Assembly: GCF_001687325.1 (NCBI RefSeq)
Contig: NZ_LZRD01000028.1
Location: 35,150-99,149, forward strand
Origin: Streptomyces sp. PTY087I2
Lineage (GTDB): Bacteria > Actinomycetota > Actinomycetes > Streptomycetales > Streptomycetaceae
Direction of reading: 5' to 3'
Length of the DNA: 64,000 nucleotides
The notes under the pieces were generated by a model that saw only the letters and a list, made by a program, of their open reading frames with translations, was not told the origin of the DNA and did not search any database. A program made the position numbers and the translations under genes. The number at the start of each line of letters is the position of its first letter. The first letter of the stretch is position 1. Shown in pieces: positions 49,509 through 58,178 of the stretch.

Positions 49509-49547
49509 GACGAAGGCCCGGATCTCGATGAGATCCGGGCCTTCGTC
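49509..49547 (-). terminator. Terminator of the first initiator tRNA gene
   Basis: A perfect 18-bp stem, GACGAAGGCCCGGATCTC with its complement, loop GAT. It starts 5 bp past the tRNA 3' end. The same hairpin, slightly changed, follows the second tRNA copy. Confidence 0.85.
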
Positions 49548-49552
49548 TTCAG

Positions 49553-49626
49553 TAGCGGGGACAGGATTTGAACCTGCGACCTCTGGGTTATGAGCCCAGC
49601 GAGCTACCGAGCTGCTCCACCCCGCG
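49553..49626 (-). tRNA. tRNA-Met initiator (CAT), copy 1
   Basis: 74 nt, CCA not encoded. The sequence CGCGGGG...CCCCGCTA has an unpaired 1-72 position and three G-C pairs next to the anticodon loop (GGG-CTCATAA-CCC), both hallmarks of initiator tRNA. Anticodon CAT. Confidence 0.96.
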
Positions 49627-49834
49627 TCGGTGAATGCAACATTACGTCAGCGGGTCGGGCAGCGCAAATTCATTCACGCGGCCCTGGGCCGGGCGGGCCC
49701 CGGGGCAGGCGGACCCTGGCGTTACGCGGCTCCGGCGCCGGGCAAGCCCTGGCGCCAGGCGCCCTCTGGCGTTACGCGACCCCAGGGTCAGGCGCCCGCT
49801 GTGTCACGCGGCCCCGAGGCCGACTGACACAGCG

Positions 49835-51940
49835 TCACGCGGTCAGCTCCTGGTGCAGGGCCTCGCGCAGCCGCGCCGCGCGCTCGGCCACCTCGGCCGG
49901 GCCCAGCTCCACGGCCCGCGCACACCAGCGCTGCCCCTCGGTGAGCTCGCCCCGGCGGGCGGCGAGGAGCGCCAGGCGCAGCGCGGCCCGGCCGTGTCCG
50001 GCGCCGGCCGCACGGGTCCACCACAGGGCGGCCTCGCGCTCGCTGCCCTCGCGGGCCAGGAGCAGCCCGAGGTTGAAGGCCCCGTTGCGACTGCCCGCCT
50101 CGGCGGCCTCCCGGTACCAGTGGGCGGCGCTCTCCACGTCCCCGCGGGCGGCGGCGAGCATGCCGACCCGGACCTGAGCACGGCGGTGGCCCTGCTGGGC
50201 GGCCCGCTCGTACCACTCCTCGCACTCGGTCTTCTCCGGCATCGGCTCACCCAGCGCGGGTGGGCCCGGCGGCGGCTGGCGCGCGTCCAGCACCCCGGCC
50301 AGCCGGAACGCGGCCTCGGCGCTGCCGCCGCCCGCCGCGCAGCGCAGGTGCCGCTCGGCCTCCTGGTCGTCGCCGTCGCGCAGCAGCGCCATGGCGACCT
50401 GGAGCGCCGCGTCGGTGTGCCCGGCCGCCGCGGCGCGCTCGTACCAGCCCAGCGCCGTACGGTCCTCGTCGCGTCCGGCGTGCAGGATGCCGAGGTTGAA
50501 GGCCGCGTCGACGCTGCCCGCCTCGGCCGCCTTGGAGAACCAGGGCTCGGCCCCGGCGTGGTCGCCCGCCTGGAGGAGGAGCACGGCGAGCGCGTTGGCG
50601 GCCTCGCGGTGTCCGGCGTACGCGGCGCGGCGGTACCACTGCTCGGCCTGCGGGGTGCGGTCCTGGGCGGCGCAGAGCAGCCCGAGGTTGTACGCCCCGT
50701 TGACGTCACCGGCGTCCATGGCGGCCCGGTACCAGCGCTCGGCGGTCTGCTGCTCCCCGCGTGCGGCGTGCAGCGCGCCGAGCGCGTTGGCGGCGTTGCC
50801 GTCGCCGTCCTGGGCAGCGCGCAGCCACCACACGGCGGCGCTCTCCTCGTCGCCCGCGTCGCGCAGCAGGAAGCCGAGCGCGCAGGCGGCGCGGGGCTCG
50901 CCGTCCTTGGCGGAGGTGAGGTACCAGCGGCCGGCCTCCTTGAGCTCGCCGCGCTGCTCCAGGATCGCGCCGAGGTGCAGGGCGGCACGCCGGTGCCCCC
51001 GGGCGGCGGCCTGGCGGTACCACTGCTCGGCCTCGCCGACCCGGCCGGCGGCGGGGCCCGCCACGGGGCTGTCGCCGTCGGCCGCGCCCTTGTCGGCCGC
51101 GCTCTTGCCAGCGGCGCCCTTGCCGGTCGCGCTCTTGTCTCCTGCGGGGGCCGGCACCGGCGGGGGCGTGGCGCCGGGCAGGCCGAGGCCCGTTCCGGTT
51201 CCGCCGGAGGCGGCGCCCCGGCCCAGGCCGAAGGCGTCGTGCGGATCCTCGACGGCCTTCCGCTCCAGGGCGCGGGCCAGCCGGTAGGCGGCCTCGCGGT
51301 GTCCCTGTTCGGCGGCGGCGCGCAGCCAGCGCTCGGCGCCGACGTCGCTGCGGTGCTCCAGGAGGTCGGCCAGCGCGTACGCGCCCAGCGCGTGCCCCTG
51401 CTCGGCGGACTGGCGCAGCCAGTACTCCGCGCCGGGCTCGTCGCCGCGCTCGCGGAAGTGCCGGCCGAGCGCGTGGGCGGCCGCGGCGGAACCGGCCACG
51501 GCGGCGATACGCCACCAGCCGGCGGCCTCGTCCGGGTAGCCACGCTGGTGCAGCAGGACGCCCAGGTTGTTCGCGGCGGCCCGGTCCCCGTCGGCGGTGG
51601 CGGCACGCAGATACCGCTCCGCGCCGTCCAGCTCCCCGCGACGCAGCAGCAGCGCGCCCAGGACGCTCATGGACGCGGTGTCCCCCGCGTCGGCGGCACG
51701 GCGGTGGCGCGCCTCGCTCTCGGCGCTGTCCGCGGCGTCGACCGCGTCCGTGGTGTCCTCGTCGGACGGGGCGGCGACGTCGGCGCACACGTCGGCGGCG
51801 CCGGTCCGCTGGACCGGTGCGCCCGTCCCGGCGATGGCAGCGGCGAAAGCCGCGTCTACCGCGCTTTCCGCATCTTGGCCGCGCTGCTGCACAAACCGCC
51901 CTGTCTCCAACAGAGTTGCCCTGTCCCCCATAAATACCAT
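49835..51940 (-). CDS. Large Sel1/TPR-repeat protein
   Basis: 701 residues. After an Ala/Asp-rich start (1-80) there are about fifteen Sel1-like repeats of about 36 residues; good ones contain AERYLRAATADGDRAAANNLGVLL or AEQWYRRAAYAGHREAANALAVLL. A low-complexity Gly/Ala/Lys/Pro linker (about 240-295) splits the array in two. No signal peptide or catalytic motif. Such solenoids bind proteins; the partner is unknown. It lies between two identical initiator tRNA genes on the same strand. The start is at 51940; an ATG at 51931 is also possible. Confidence 0.82.
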   Translation of the reverse strand: MVFMGDRATLLETGRFVQQRGQDAESAVDAAFAAAIAGTGAPVQRTGAADVCADVAAPSDEDTTDAVDAADSAESEARHRRAADAGDTASMSVLGALLLRRGELDGAERYLRAATADGDRAAANNLGVLLHQRGYPDEAAGWWRIAAVAGSAAAAHALGRHFRERGDEPGAEYWLRQSAEQGHALGAYALADLLEHRSDVGAERWLRAAAEQGHREAAYRLARALERKAVEDPHDAFGLGRGAASGGTGTGLGLPGATPPPVPAPAGDKSATGKGAAGKSAADKGAADGDSPVAGPAAGRVGEAEQWYRQAAARGHRRAALHLGAILEQRGELKEAGRWYLTSAKDGEPRAACALGFLLRDAGDEESAAVWWLRAAQDGDGNAANALGALHAARGEQQTAERWYRAAMDAGDVNGAYNLGLLCAAQDRTPQAEQWYRRAAYAGHREAANALAVLLLQAGDHAGAEPWFSKAAEAGSVDAAFNLGILHAGRDEDRTALGWYERAAAAGHTDAALQVAMALLRDGDDQEAERHLRCAAGGGSAEAAFRLAGVLDARQPPPGPPALGEPMPEKTECEEWYERAAQQGHRRAQVRVGMLAAARGDVESAAHWYREAAEAGSRNGAFNLGLLLAREGSEREAALWWTRAAGAGHGRAALRLALLAARRGELTEGQRWCARAVELGPAEVAERAARLREALHQELTA

Positions 51941-52121
51941 CGTCGCACCACCTGTAACCCGCGTACACCTGGTATATCGCGGCCAGTGAGGTCACTACAG
52001 CGTTTTGTCGACATGCCCACAGGGAGACAAGTCAAACACGCCTGGAGGCAACTGCTGCCCAGCGAACCGCACTTCACGCCCCCAGCCCGGGACCGACACG
52101 GCCCGCACACACAACGGACAC

Positions 52122-52163
52122 GACGAAGGCCCGGATCCCAAGGGAATCCGGGCCTTCGTCTTT
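52122..52163 (-). terminator. Terminator of the second initiator tRNA gene
   Basis: GACGAAGGCCCGGATCCC and its complement with one mismatch; starts 4-7 bp past the tRNA. Nearly identical to the hairpin after the first tRNA copy. Confidence 0.82.
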
Positions 52164-52166
52164 CAG

Positions 52167-52240
52167 TAGCGGGGACAGGATTTGAACCTGCGACCTCTGG
52201 GTTATGAGCCCAGCGAGCTACCGAGCTGCTCCACCCCGCG
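52167..52240 (-). tRNA. tRNA-Met initiator (CAT), copy 2
   Basis: 74 nt, identical in sequence to the copy at 49553-49626, including the initiator features. It lies between the UPF0182 gene and the Sel1 gene. Confidence 0.96.
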
Positions 52241-52282
52241 TCGTTGTGGTGAAACCGTACCACGACGCGGGGTGGGCCCTGC

Positions 52283-55200
52283 TCAGCTGCCCTGGTCGGA
52301 GGCCTGCTCGGCCGAAGTGTCCGGCTTGGCACCGCCGCTGTCCGGCTTGGCGTCGCCCGCCGGCTTCGCATCGCCTTCCGGCTTGGCGTCGCCCGCCGGT
52401 TTCCCGGCGTTGTCGGCCTTCTCCCCCTCACTGCCCGCCTTGGGCTGCGCGGCGGCGGCTCGTTCCAGAGCCTCCTGAAGAGCCTCCTGGGCCTTGCCGT
52501 AAGCCGGCCAGTCCTGCTCCTTCAGCGCCTTCTCGCCGTCGGAGTACGCCTTCTGGGCGTCCGCGATGGCCTTCTTGAGGGCGGCGCTGCCGGTGCTCGG
52601 CGGATCGTCGGTCTCACCCGGTGGTTCCTGGGTGTCCGGCGGGGTCGTGGACCCGTCGTCCTCGACGCCGAAGACCGCGTTGAGCGCGTCCTTGAGGTTG
52701 TTCTCGAAGACGATCTTCGAACCGTACGAGGCGGCCACCTTGCGCAGCAGCGGGTAGTTCTGGTTGCCACCGCGCGTGTAGACCGGCTCGATGTACAGGA
52801 AGCCGCCCTCCAGCGGAACCGTCAGCAGGTTTCCGTACTCGATGTCCGAGTCGGTGCCCTTCAGGTTCCTCACGAACTCGGCGACGTCGTCGTTGCCGTT
52901 GAGCTCACTCTGTACCTGACCCGGGCCCTTCACCGTGGAGGTGACCCGCAGCAGCCGCATGGTGCCGTAGTCCTTGCTGGCCGCGTCCGCGTTCACCGCC
53001 ATGAAGGCCCCCAGGTTGGGACGCCCTCTCGGGGTGAACGTGGTGGTCAGCGAGAACTCCTGCGCGTCCTGTCCCGGCATCTTCATGCTCAGGTAGTACG
53101 GCGGGACGGAGCCCGGCTCCTTGTTGGTCGGGTCGTCCGGCACCTGCCACGCGTCGGAGCCGCTGTAGAACTGCGCGGGGTCCTCGACGTGGTAGCGGGT
53201 CAGCAGCTCGCGCTGGACCTTGAAGAGGTCCTGCGGATACCGCAGGTGGTCCATGAGCGCCTGCGGAATGTCACCGCGCGACTCGACCGTGCCAGGGAAC
53301 GCCTTGCGCCAGGTCTTGAGGACCGGGTCCTCGGTGTCCCACTCGTAGAGCTTGACCTTGCCGTCGTACGCGTCGACGGTGGCCTTCACCGAGTTGCGGA
53401 TGTAATTGACCTGGTTCTGCTGGGCGACGACCGCGCGCTGGTTGGTGGTCAGCGAGTCGGCCGTGGTGTCGCCGAGCGTCGTACGGGACGCGTACGGGTA
53501 GCCGTTGGTCGTGGTGTACGCGTCGACGATCCACTTGATCCGGCCGTCGACGACCGCCGGGTAGGCGTCGCCGTCGATGGTCAGCCACGGGGCGACCGCC
53601 TCGACGCGCTCCTTGGGCGTGCGGTTGTACAGGATCCGCGAGCCGTCACCGATGGCTCCCGAGTACATGATCTGCGGCTCGCTGAAGGCGACCGCGTACG
53701 CGGCACGGTTGAAGGAGTTGGAGAGACTGACCCCGCTGTCGCCCTCGTAGCTGGTGGTCTTCTCGCCGTCCTCCTCGTAGTCGAGCTCCTTCTGGGGCCC
53801 GCCGACGATGGAGTACTGCTCGGTCTTCTCGCCGTAGTAGATCCGCTGCTCGTACTTCCCGAACTCACCGGTGGAGGGCAGACCCGACTCGGTGAAGTCC
53901 GGGGACCCCGTCGGGTTGGTGCCGGTGGTCGTGCCGCGGGCCGCGATGGCGCCGTAGCCGTGGGTGTACGTGAAGTGGTCGTTGATCCAGTTCCGCTTGG
54001 GGAGGCCCTGGATGTTCAGCTCACGCAGACCGATGATCGTGTCCTGCTCCTTGCCGTCCTTGTCCTTGTAGCGGTCGACGTCGAGCGTCTTCGGGAACTG
54101 GTAGTAGTTCCTCCGCTGCTGGAGCTGCTGGAAGGCCGGGGAGACGACGTTGGGGTCCATCACGCGGTAGCTGGCGGCGGTGTTGGCCGCGGCCCGCAGC
54201 TTGGTGTCGTCCTCCGTGGTCGCCTGACCGTCGTAGTCGTCCACCTTGGCGTCATCGATGCCGTACGCGTCGCGTGTGGCATTGATGTTCTTCTGGATGA
54301 ACGGCGCTTCCTTGGCCTGCTCGTTCGGCTGGACCTGGAACTTCTGCACGATCGCCGGGTAGAGCCCGCCGATCAGGATCGCCGAGAGCACCATCAGGCC
54401 GAAGCCGATGACCGGGAGCTGCCAGGTGCGGCGCCAGAGCGTCGCGAAGAACAGCACCGCGCAGATCGCGGCGATGCAGAACAGGATGGTCTTCGCCGGG
54501 AGATAGGCGTTGGCGTCGACGTACCTCAGACCCGTCCAGTTGTCGGTGGCCTTGAAGTCACTGGACTTCACGGCCAGCCCGTACCGGTCGAGCCAGTACG
54601 CCACGGCCTTCAGGGAGACGAAGATGCCGAGAAGGACCGAGAGGTGGCCGGTGGCCGCCCCGGTGGCCCGGGCGCCGGGGCTGGTGATGCGCAGCCCACC
54701 GTACAGATAGTGGGTCAGCGCCGCGGCGATCAGCGACAGCACGGTCGCCGCGAAGCCGAAGCCCAGCATGAAGCGGTACCACGGCAGGTCGAAGGCGTAG
54801 AAGGAGACGTCCAGCTGGAACTGGGGGTCCTTCTGGCCGAACGCCACGCCGTTGACGTACATCAGCCACGTACGCCACTGGCCGGAGGCGGAGGCTCCGG
54901 CGATCAGTCCGACGAGCGCCGTGACGGCGAGCAGCACCCACTTCTTGTAGGGGGCGATGCTCATGCGGTAGCGGTCCAGGCTCTGCTGCTCCAGCGACAT
55001 CGCGCTCAGCGGCGGCCGGAGCCGGTGCGCGAGCCAGATGTTCACGCCGATGGCGAGCGCCATCAGCAGTCCGAAGACGAGGAACAGCCCGATCTTGGTC
55101 CACAGGGTGGTGGTGAAGACGGATGAATACGCGACCGACCTGTACCAGAGCCAGTCCGTCCAGAACCCTGCGAACATGACGAAGGCCATGGCGAGAACCG

Positions 55201-55297
55201 CCAGGACACCCAAAGTCATGAGCAGGGTACGGGCGCGCCGGGACGGGCGGCCGACTCTGATCCGTGGCCCGGTCGGGCCTCCGCCGCGGTCCGGCAT
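52283..55297 (-). CDS. UPF0182 family large membrane protein
   Basis: About 1004 residues from MPDRGGGPTGPRIRVG. Seven or so membrane helices occupy the first 330 residues; the rest (about 340-890) is a large, probably extracytoplasmic domain with many Tyr/Trp and motifs such as NAYLPAKTILF, NWINDHFTYTHGYGAIAARG and EPVYTRGGNQNYPLLRKV. The tail after 900 is a coiled stretch (ALKKAIADAQKAYSDGEKAL) and then a Gly-Asp-Ala-Lys-Pro repeat. The family is widespread in actinobacteria; its function is unknown. No ribosome site is clear at this start; longer in-frame starts reach 55366. Confidence 0.85.
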   Translation of the reverse strand: MPDRGGGPTGPRIRVGRPSRRARTLLMTLGVLAVLAMAFVMFAGFWTDWLWYRSVAYSSVFTTTLWTKIGLFLVFGLLMALAIGVNIWLAHRLRPPLSAMSLEQQSLDRYRMSIAPYKKWVLLAVTALVGLIAGASASGQWRTWLMYVNGVAFGQKDPQFQLDVSFYAFDLPWYRFMLGFGFAATVLSLIAAALTHYLYGGLRITSPGARATGAATGHLSVLLGIFVSLKAVAYWLDRYGLAVKSSDFKATDNWTGLRYVDANAYLPAKTILFCIAAICAVLFFATLWRRTWQLPVIGFGLMVLSAILIGGLYPAIVQKFQVQPNEQAKEAPFIQKNINATRDAYGIDDAKVDDYDGQATTEDDTKLRAAANTAASYRVMDPNVVSPAFQQLQQRRNYYQFPKTLDVDRYKDKDGKEQDTIIGLRELNIQGLPKRNWINDHFTYTHGYGAIAARGTTTGTNPTGSPDFTESGLPSTGEFGKYEQRIYYGEKTEQYSIVGGPQKELDYEEDGEKTTSYEGDSGVSLSNSFNRAAYAVAFSEPQIMYSGAIGDGSRILYNRTPKERVEAVAPWLTIDGDAYPAVVDGRIKWIVDAYTTTNGYPYASRTTLGDTTADSLTTNQRAVVAQQNQVNYIRNSVKATVDAYDGKVKLYEWDTEDPVLKTWRKAFPGTVESRGDIPQALMDHLRYPQDLFKVQRELLTRYHVEDPAQFYSGSDAWQVPDDPTNKEPGSVPPYYLSMKMPGQDAQEFSLTTTFTPRGRPNLGAFMAVNADAASKDYGTMRLLRVTSTVKGPGQVQSELNGNDDVAEFVRNLKGTDSDIEYGNLLTVPLEGGFLYIEPVYTRGGNQNYPLLRKVAASYGSKIVFENNLKDALNAVFGVEDDGSTTPPDTQEPPGETDDPPSTGSAALKKAIADAQKAYSDGEKALKEQDWPAYGKAQEALQEALERAAAAQPKAGSEGEKADNAGKPAGDAKPEGDAKPAGDAKPDSGGAKPDTSAEQASDQGS

Positions 55298-55432
55298 CTG
55301 GAAAGCCAACGTGCGCACCTCGAAGTTCGCGGTCGTGTGAACAGGCCCAGCGATCCTAGAGCCCACCTATGCAACTTACTGAGGCTTTACCTAGTTCCCG
55401 TTCCCGGGGCGGAAGGAGGCAGGATATTGCTC

Positions 55433-55993
55433 ATGCCCAACGTTTCCCCCGCAGGACCCCCGATGGCCGCGAGTCCGCTGACCGTCGCCGTCCTCGAAAT
55501 CGACGCCTACGCCTCCAACCTCGGCTGGGACCAGCCCGCCCGGCTGTTCGCCCTGGTCGACACCGACCGGCTGCGGACCCAGGAGCCCGGCCTCGCCGCT
55601 CAGCTGGGCCTGGAGGACCCCAATTCCTCGGTCGCCGCCCTCACCCCGATCGAGCAGGACGAGCTGCCGCCGGGCACCGCGCTCGACGACTTCCTCGCCA
55701 CGATCGCCTGGCCCGACGCCGTGGCCGGCTGCGCCATGACGGTGGAGCGGCTGATGCTGCCGCCGTCCGCCGAGGCGTCCGTGCCGGACGGGCTCAGCGA
55801 CAAGCAGCTGACCCAGTGGGTGGCCAAGCACCCCGACCGGCAGGAGGTGCGGATGACCGTGGCCGTCCTGCGGGACGGGGCGCGCGAGTCCGCCGTACGG
55901 CTGCGGGAGAAGGACTCCCCCACCGAGGTGCTGACCGGCGCCGGTCTGGTGCCCGGCCTCGCCGAGGCGCTCGCGGCGACGTTCGAGTCCTGA
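55433..55993 (+). CDS. PPA1309 family protein
   Basis: 186 residues (MPNVSPAGPPMAASPLT). Family-typical stretches: VLEIDAYASNLGWDQPARLFALVDT, LPPGTALDDFLATIAWPDAVAGCAMTVERLMLPP and the closing VPGLAEALAATF. It is a cytosolic actinobacterial protein of unknown role. It is divergent from the UPF0182 gene. GGAAGGAGG is 13 bp before the ATG and better spaced for a TTG at 55427, so two extra residues are possible. Confidence 0.85.
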   Translation: MPNVSPAGPPMAASPLTVAVLEIDAYASNLGWDQPARLFALVDTDRLRTQEPGLAAQLGLEDPNSSVAALTPIEQDELPPGTALDDFLATIAWPDAVAGCAMTVERLMLPPSAEASVPDGLSDKQLTQWVAKHPDRQEVRMTVAVLRDGARESAVRLREKDSPTEVLTGAGLVPGLAEALAATFES

Positions 55994-56003
55994 TCCGGCC
56001 GCT

Positions 56004-56032
56004 GCCCGGGGCCGTCGTACGGGTCCCCGGGC
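56004..56032. terminator. Hairpin between convergent PPA1309 and ylbL genes
   Basis: GCCCGGGG and CCCCGGGC with a 13-base loop, flanked by further GC pairing. Moderate terminator candidate. Confidence 0.5.
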
Positions 56033-56080
56033 GGCGCGGCCGTCGGCCCGGCCCCGTACACCGGCCCGGCCGGGCGGTCG

Positions 56081-57196
56081 TCAGCCGGTCGAGCAGCTCG
56101 GCAGGCCGGTGGTCTTCCCCGCCTTGATCCGCTCCAGCGACTTCGTGGCGTCCTCGATCGTCTTGACCCGCACGAGCGTGAGCCCGTCCGGTGTGTCGGC
56201 GGCGGCCGATGCGCAGTTGTCGTCCGGCGTGAGGAAGTAGCGGGCGCCGGCGTTGCGGGCGCCGACCAGCTTCATGGTGATGCCGCCGATCGGTCCGACG
56301 GTCCCCGCGTCGTCGATGGTGCCGGTGCCGGCGACGAACTTGCCGCCGGTCAGATCGCCCGGGGTGAGCTTGTCGATGATGCCGAGGGAGAACATCAGCC
56401 CGGCGCTCGGCCCGCCGACGTCCGCGAGCTTGATGTCGATCTCGAACGGGAACGTGTGGTCCGTCCCGGCCCTGATGCCGACGATCGCCCGGTCCTTGCC
56501 GCCCTCCTCGCCGTCGCTCTCGGCGGCGGGAGCCTTCACGGTCTTGATCGTGACTTTCTCGTCGCCCTCGGGGTCGCGGCCGGCCTTCTCGGCCGCGGCG
56601 GCCTCCTTCGCCGGGACGATGGTGAAGGTGACGTTCTCGCCGGGGCGGTGTTCGGTGACGAGCTTCGCGACGTCGCCGGGCTCCTTGACCGCCGTGCCGT
56701 CGACGTCCTTGATCACGTCGCCCGCGTGCAGCTTGCCCTCGGAGGGGCTGCCCTTGACCACCGTGGAGACCACGACCTGCGTGGAGACCGGGATGCCCAG
56801 TTCCTTCAGAGCGGCCACCTTGGCGCTCTCCTGGGACTGGCTGAACTCCTCGGCGTTCTCCTGGGTGGACTCCTCCTCGGTCTTGCCGTTGGGGTAGAGC
56901 GTGTCGTGCGGCACCACGACGCTGTCGTGGGCCAGCCAGCCGTGGACGGCCTCGAAGATGTTCATCCGGTAGTCCGCCCCGGTGACGCGGACGGTCGTCA
57001 TGTTGAGATGGCCGGACGCCGGGTACGTCTTGCGACCGGAGATCTGGAGGACGGGCTCGCCACGCGCCTCGCCGAGCGTGTTGACCGTCGGTCCGGGAGA
57101 CATCTCCGCGTACGGCACTTTGATCAGCACACCTGCGCAGAGCAGCGCGATGAGGACGAGAGCGGAGGCGAGCATCGTCGCGGTGCGGCGTGGCAT
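56081..57196 (-). CDS. PDZ-domain Lon-like serine protease (YlbL family)
   Basis: 371 residues. One N-terminal membrane helix (about 8-26), then a PDZ domain (about 135-215: VVKGSPSEGKLHAGDVIKDVDGTAV), then a Lon S16 proteolytic domain with the nucleophile Ser in GGPSAGLMF and the Lys of the dyad in GGITMKLVGA. The catalytic domain should face outward. Known as YlbL in Bacillus; substrates in Streptomyces are unknown. The gene lies downstream of the 56-residue protein gene on the same strand. Confidence 0.92.
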   Translation of the reverse strand: MPRRTATMLASALVLIALLCAGVLIKVPYAEMSPGPTVNTLGEARGEPVLQISGRKTYPASGHLNMTTVRVTGADYRMNIFEAVHGWLAHDSVVVPHDTLYPNGKTEEESTQENAEEFSQSQESAKVAALKELGIPVSTQVVVSTVVKGSPSEGKLHAGDVIKDVDGTAVKEPGDVAKLVTEHRPGENVTFTIVPAKEAAAAEKAGRDPEGDEKVTIKTVKAPAAESDGEEGGKDRAIVGIRAGTDHTFPFEIDIKLADVGGPSAGLMFSLGIIDKLTPGDLTGGKFVAGTGTIDDAGTVGPIGGITMKLVGARNAGARYFLTPDDNCASAAADTPDGLTLVRVKTIEDATKSLERIKAGKTTGLPSCSTG

Positions 57197-57297
57197 GGAA
57201 CGACAGTACGGGAAGGGCCTGTCAGTGCACCGCCGGGGCCGGTCCGTACGAGGCGACCGGAACGCGGCGGAAGGTGGTCACGCGGCGTGCGTCGGTC

Positions 57298-57468
57298 TCA
57301 GAGAGCCTCGGAACCGGAGTGCGATTTCTCCATCGCGTCACGGAACCTGGCGTAGCCGGCGAGTTCGGTGACATCGCCGGTCGTGCGATTGCGGGCTGCC
57401 CAACTCGCCCATATCGCACCACCGACAGCAGCGATAAGTGGAATCAACAGCCAAGCGAGTGCCGCCAT
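57298..57468 (-). CDS. 56-residue single-helix membrane protein
   Basis: A short gene with a strong GGGAGG site 5 bp before its ATG. The protein starts MAALAWLLIPLIAAVGGAIW (one membrane helix, residues 3-24), continues ASWAARNRTTGDVTELAGYA and ends with a charged cytoplasmic tail, RFRDAMEKSHSGSEAL. Codon use is coding-like (third-position GC is lower at the 5' end). It lies 101 bp before ylbL on the same strand, with which it may be co-transcribed. Unknown function. Confidence 0.72.
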   Translation of the reverse strand: MAALAWLLIPLIAAVGGAIWASWAARNRTTGDVTELAGYARFRDAMEKSHSGSEAL

Positions 57469-57594
57469 CACGACCTCCCTACCCCATGAGCGACCGGATG
57501 CCCGATCAGCAGATTAACGATCCGGAAGACCAACGCTCATGGCGGGGGTGCGGTTACGCAAATCGGGGCTGATGCGCCCCCGTACGGTTTGCGC

Positions 57595-58056
57595 TCAGCA
57601 GGCTCCGACCCACTCCTCCGTGCCGTCCGAGAAGCGCTGGTGTTTCCAGATCGGAACCTCGCGCTTGAGGTCGTCGATGAGCTTGCGGCAGGCCTCGAAG
57701 GCCTCGGCGCGGTGCGGGCAGGCGACCGCGACGACGACGGCCAGGTCACCCACCTCCAGTTCACCCACTCGGTGGACGGCCGCCAGGGCACGGACCGGGA
57801 AGTCGGCGACGACCTTCTCGGCCACCCGGCGCAGCTCGTCCTCGGCCGAGGGGTGGCAGGAATAGCCGAGCGCGCCGACGTCCTGCCCCGCGTCGTGGTT
57901 GCGCACGGTGCCGACGAAGAGCGCGATGCCGCCCGCCGCGTCGTCGCCGACGGCGCGGAAGACCTCGTCGACGGAGAGCGGGGTGTCCCGGATCGCCAGC
58001 AGCCGGACGGGGTCGGCCGCCGCGTACTCGCCGGGGTGGTCGTGGGTGGGTGCCAT
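57595..58056 (-). CDS. moaE: Molybdopterin synthase catalytic subunit
   Basis: 153 residues. The MoaE features are GGIALFVGTVRNHDAG, the basic HRVGELEVGDLAVVVAVACPHRAEAFEACR region and the Lys in VPIWKHQ. It transfers sulphur from MoaD thiocarboxylate to precursor Z in molybdenum-cofactor synthesis. No other moa gene is in the window. Confidence 0.92.
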   Translation of the reverse strand: MAPTHDHPGEYAAADPVRLLAIRDTPLSVDEVFRAVGDDAAGGIALFVGTVRNHDAGQDVGALGYSCHPSAEDELRRVAEKVVADFPVRALAAVHRVGELEVGDLAVVVAVACPHRAEAFEACRKLIDDLKREVPIWKHQRFSDGTEEWVGAC

Positions 58057-58178
58057 GCTCCCATCGTGCCGTACGGCTCCGACATCCCGGAATTGCCTCT
58101 TCTACCGGCGGCCGGCCGACCGTTTTGGAGCCTCCTACAGGGCCCCGGGCGCGGTGCGTGGTCGGAACGGGTGGGCGG

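Noticed and set aside
49681..49834. Duplicate TGGCGTTACGCG motifs near the first tRNA as an attachment site
   Set aside because: No integrase, no prophage genes and no tRNA-end direct repeat was found.
49634..52207. 857-codon plus-strand frame across the Sel1 gene and into both tRNA genes
   Set aside because: It runs through RNA genes, is antisense to a repeat protein and has no ribosome site or family.
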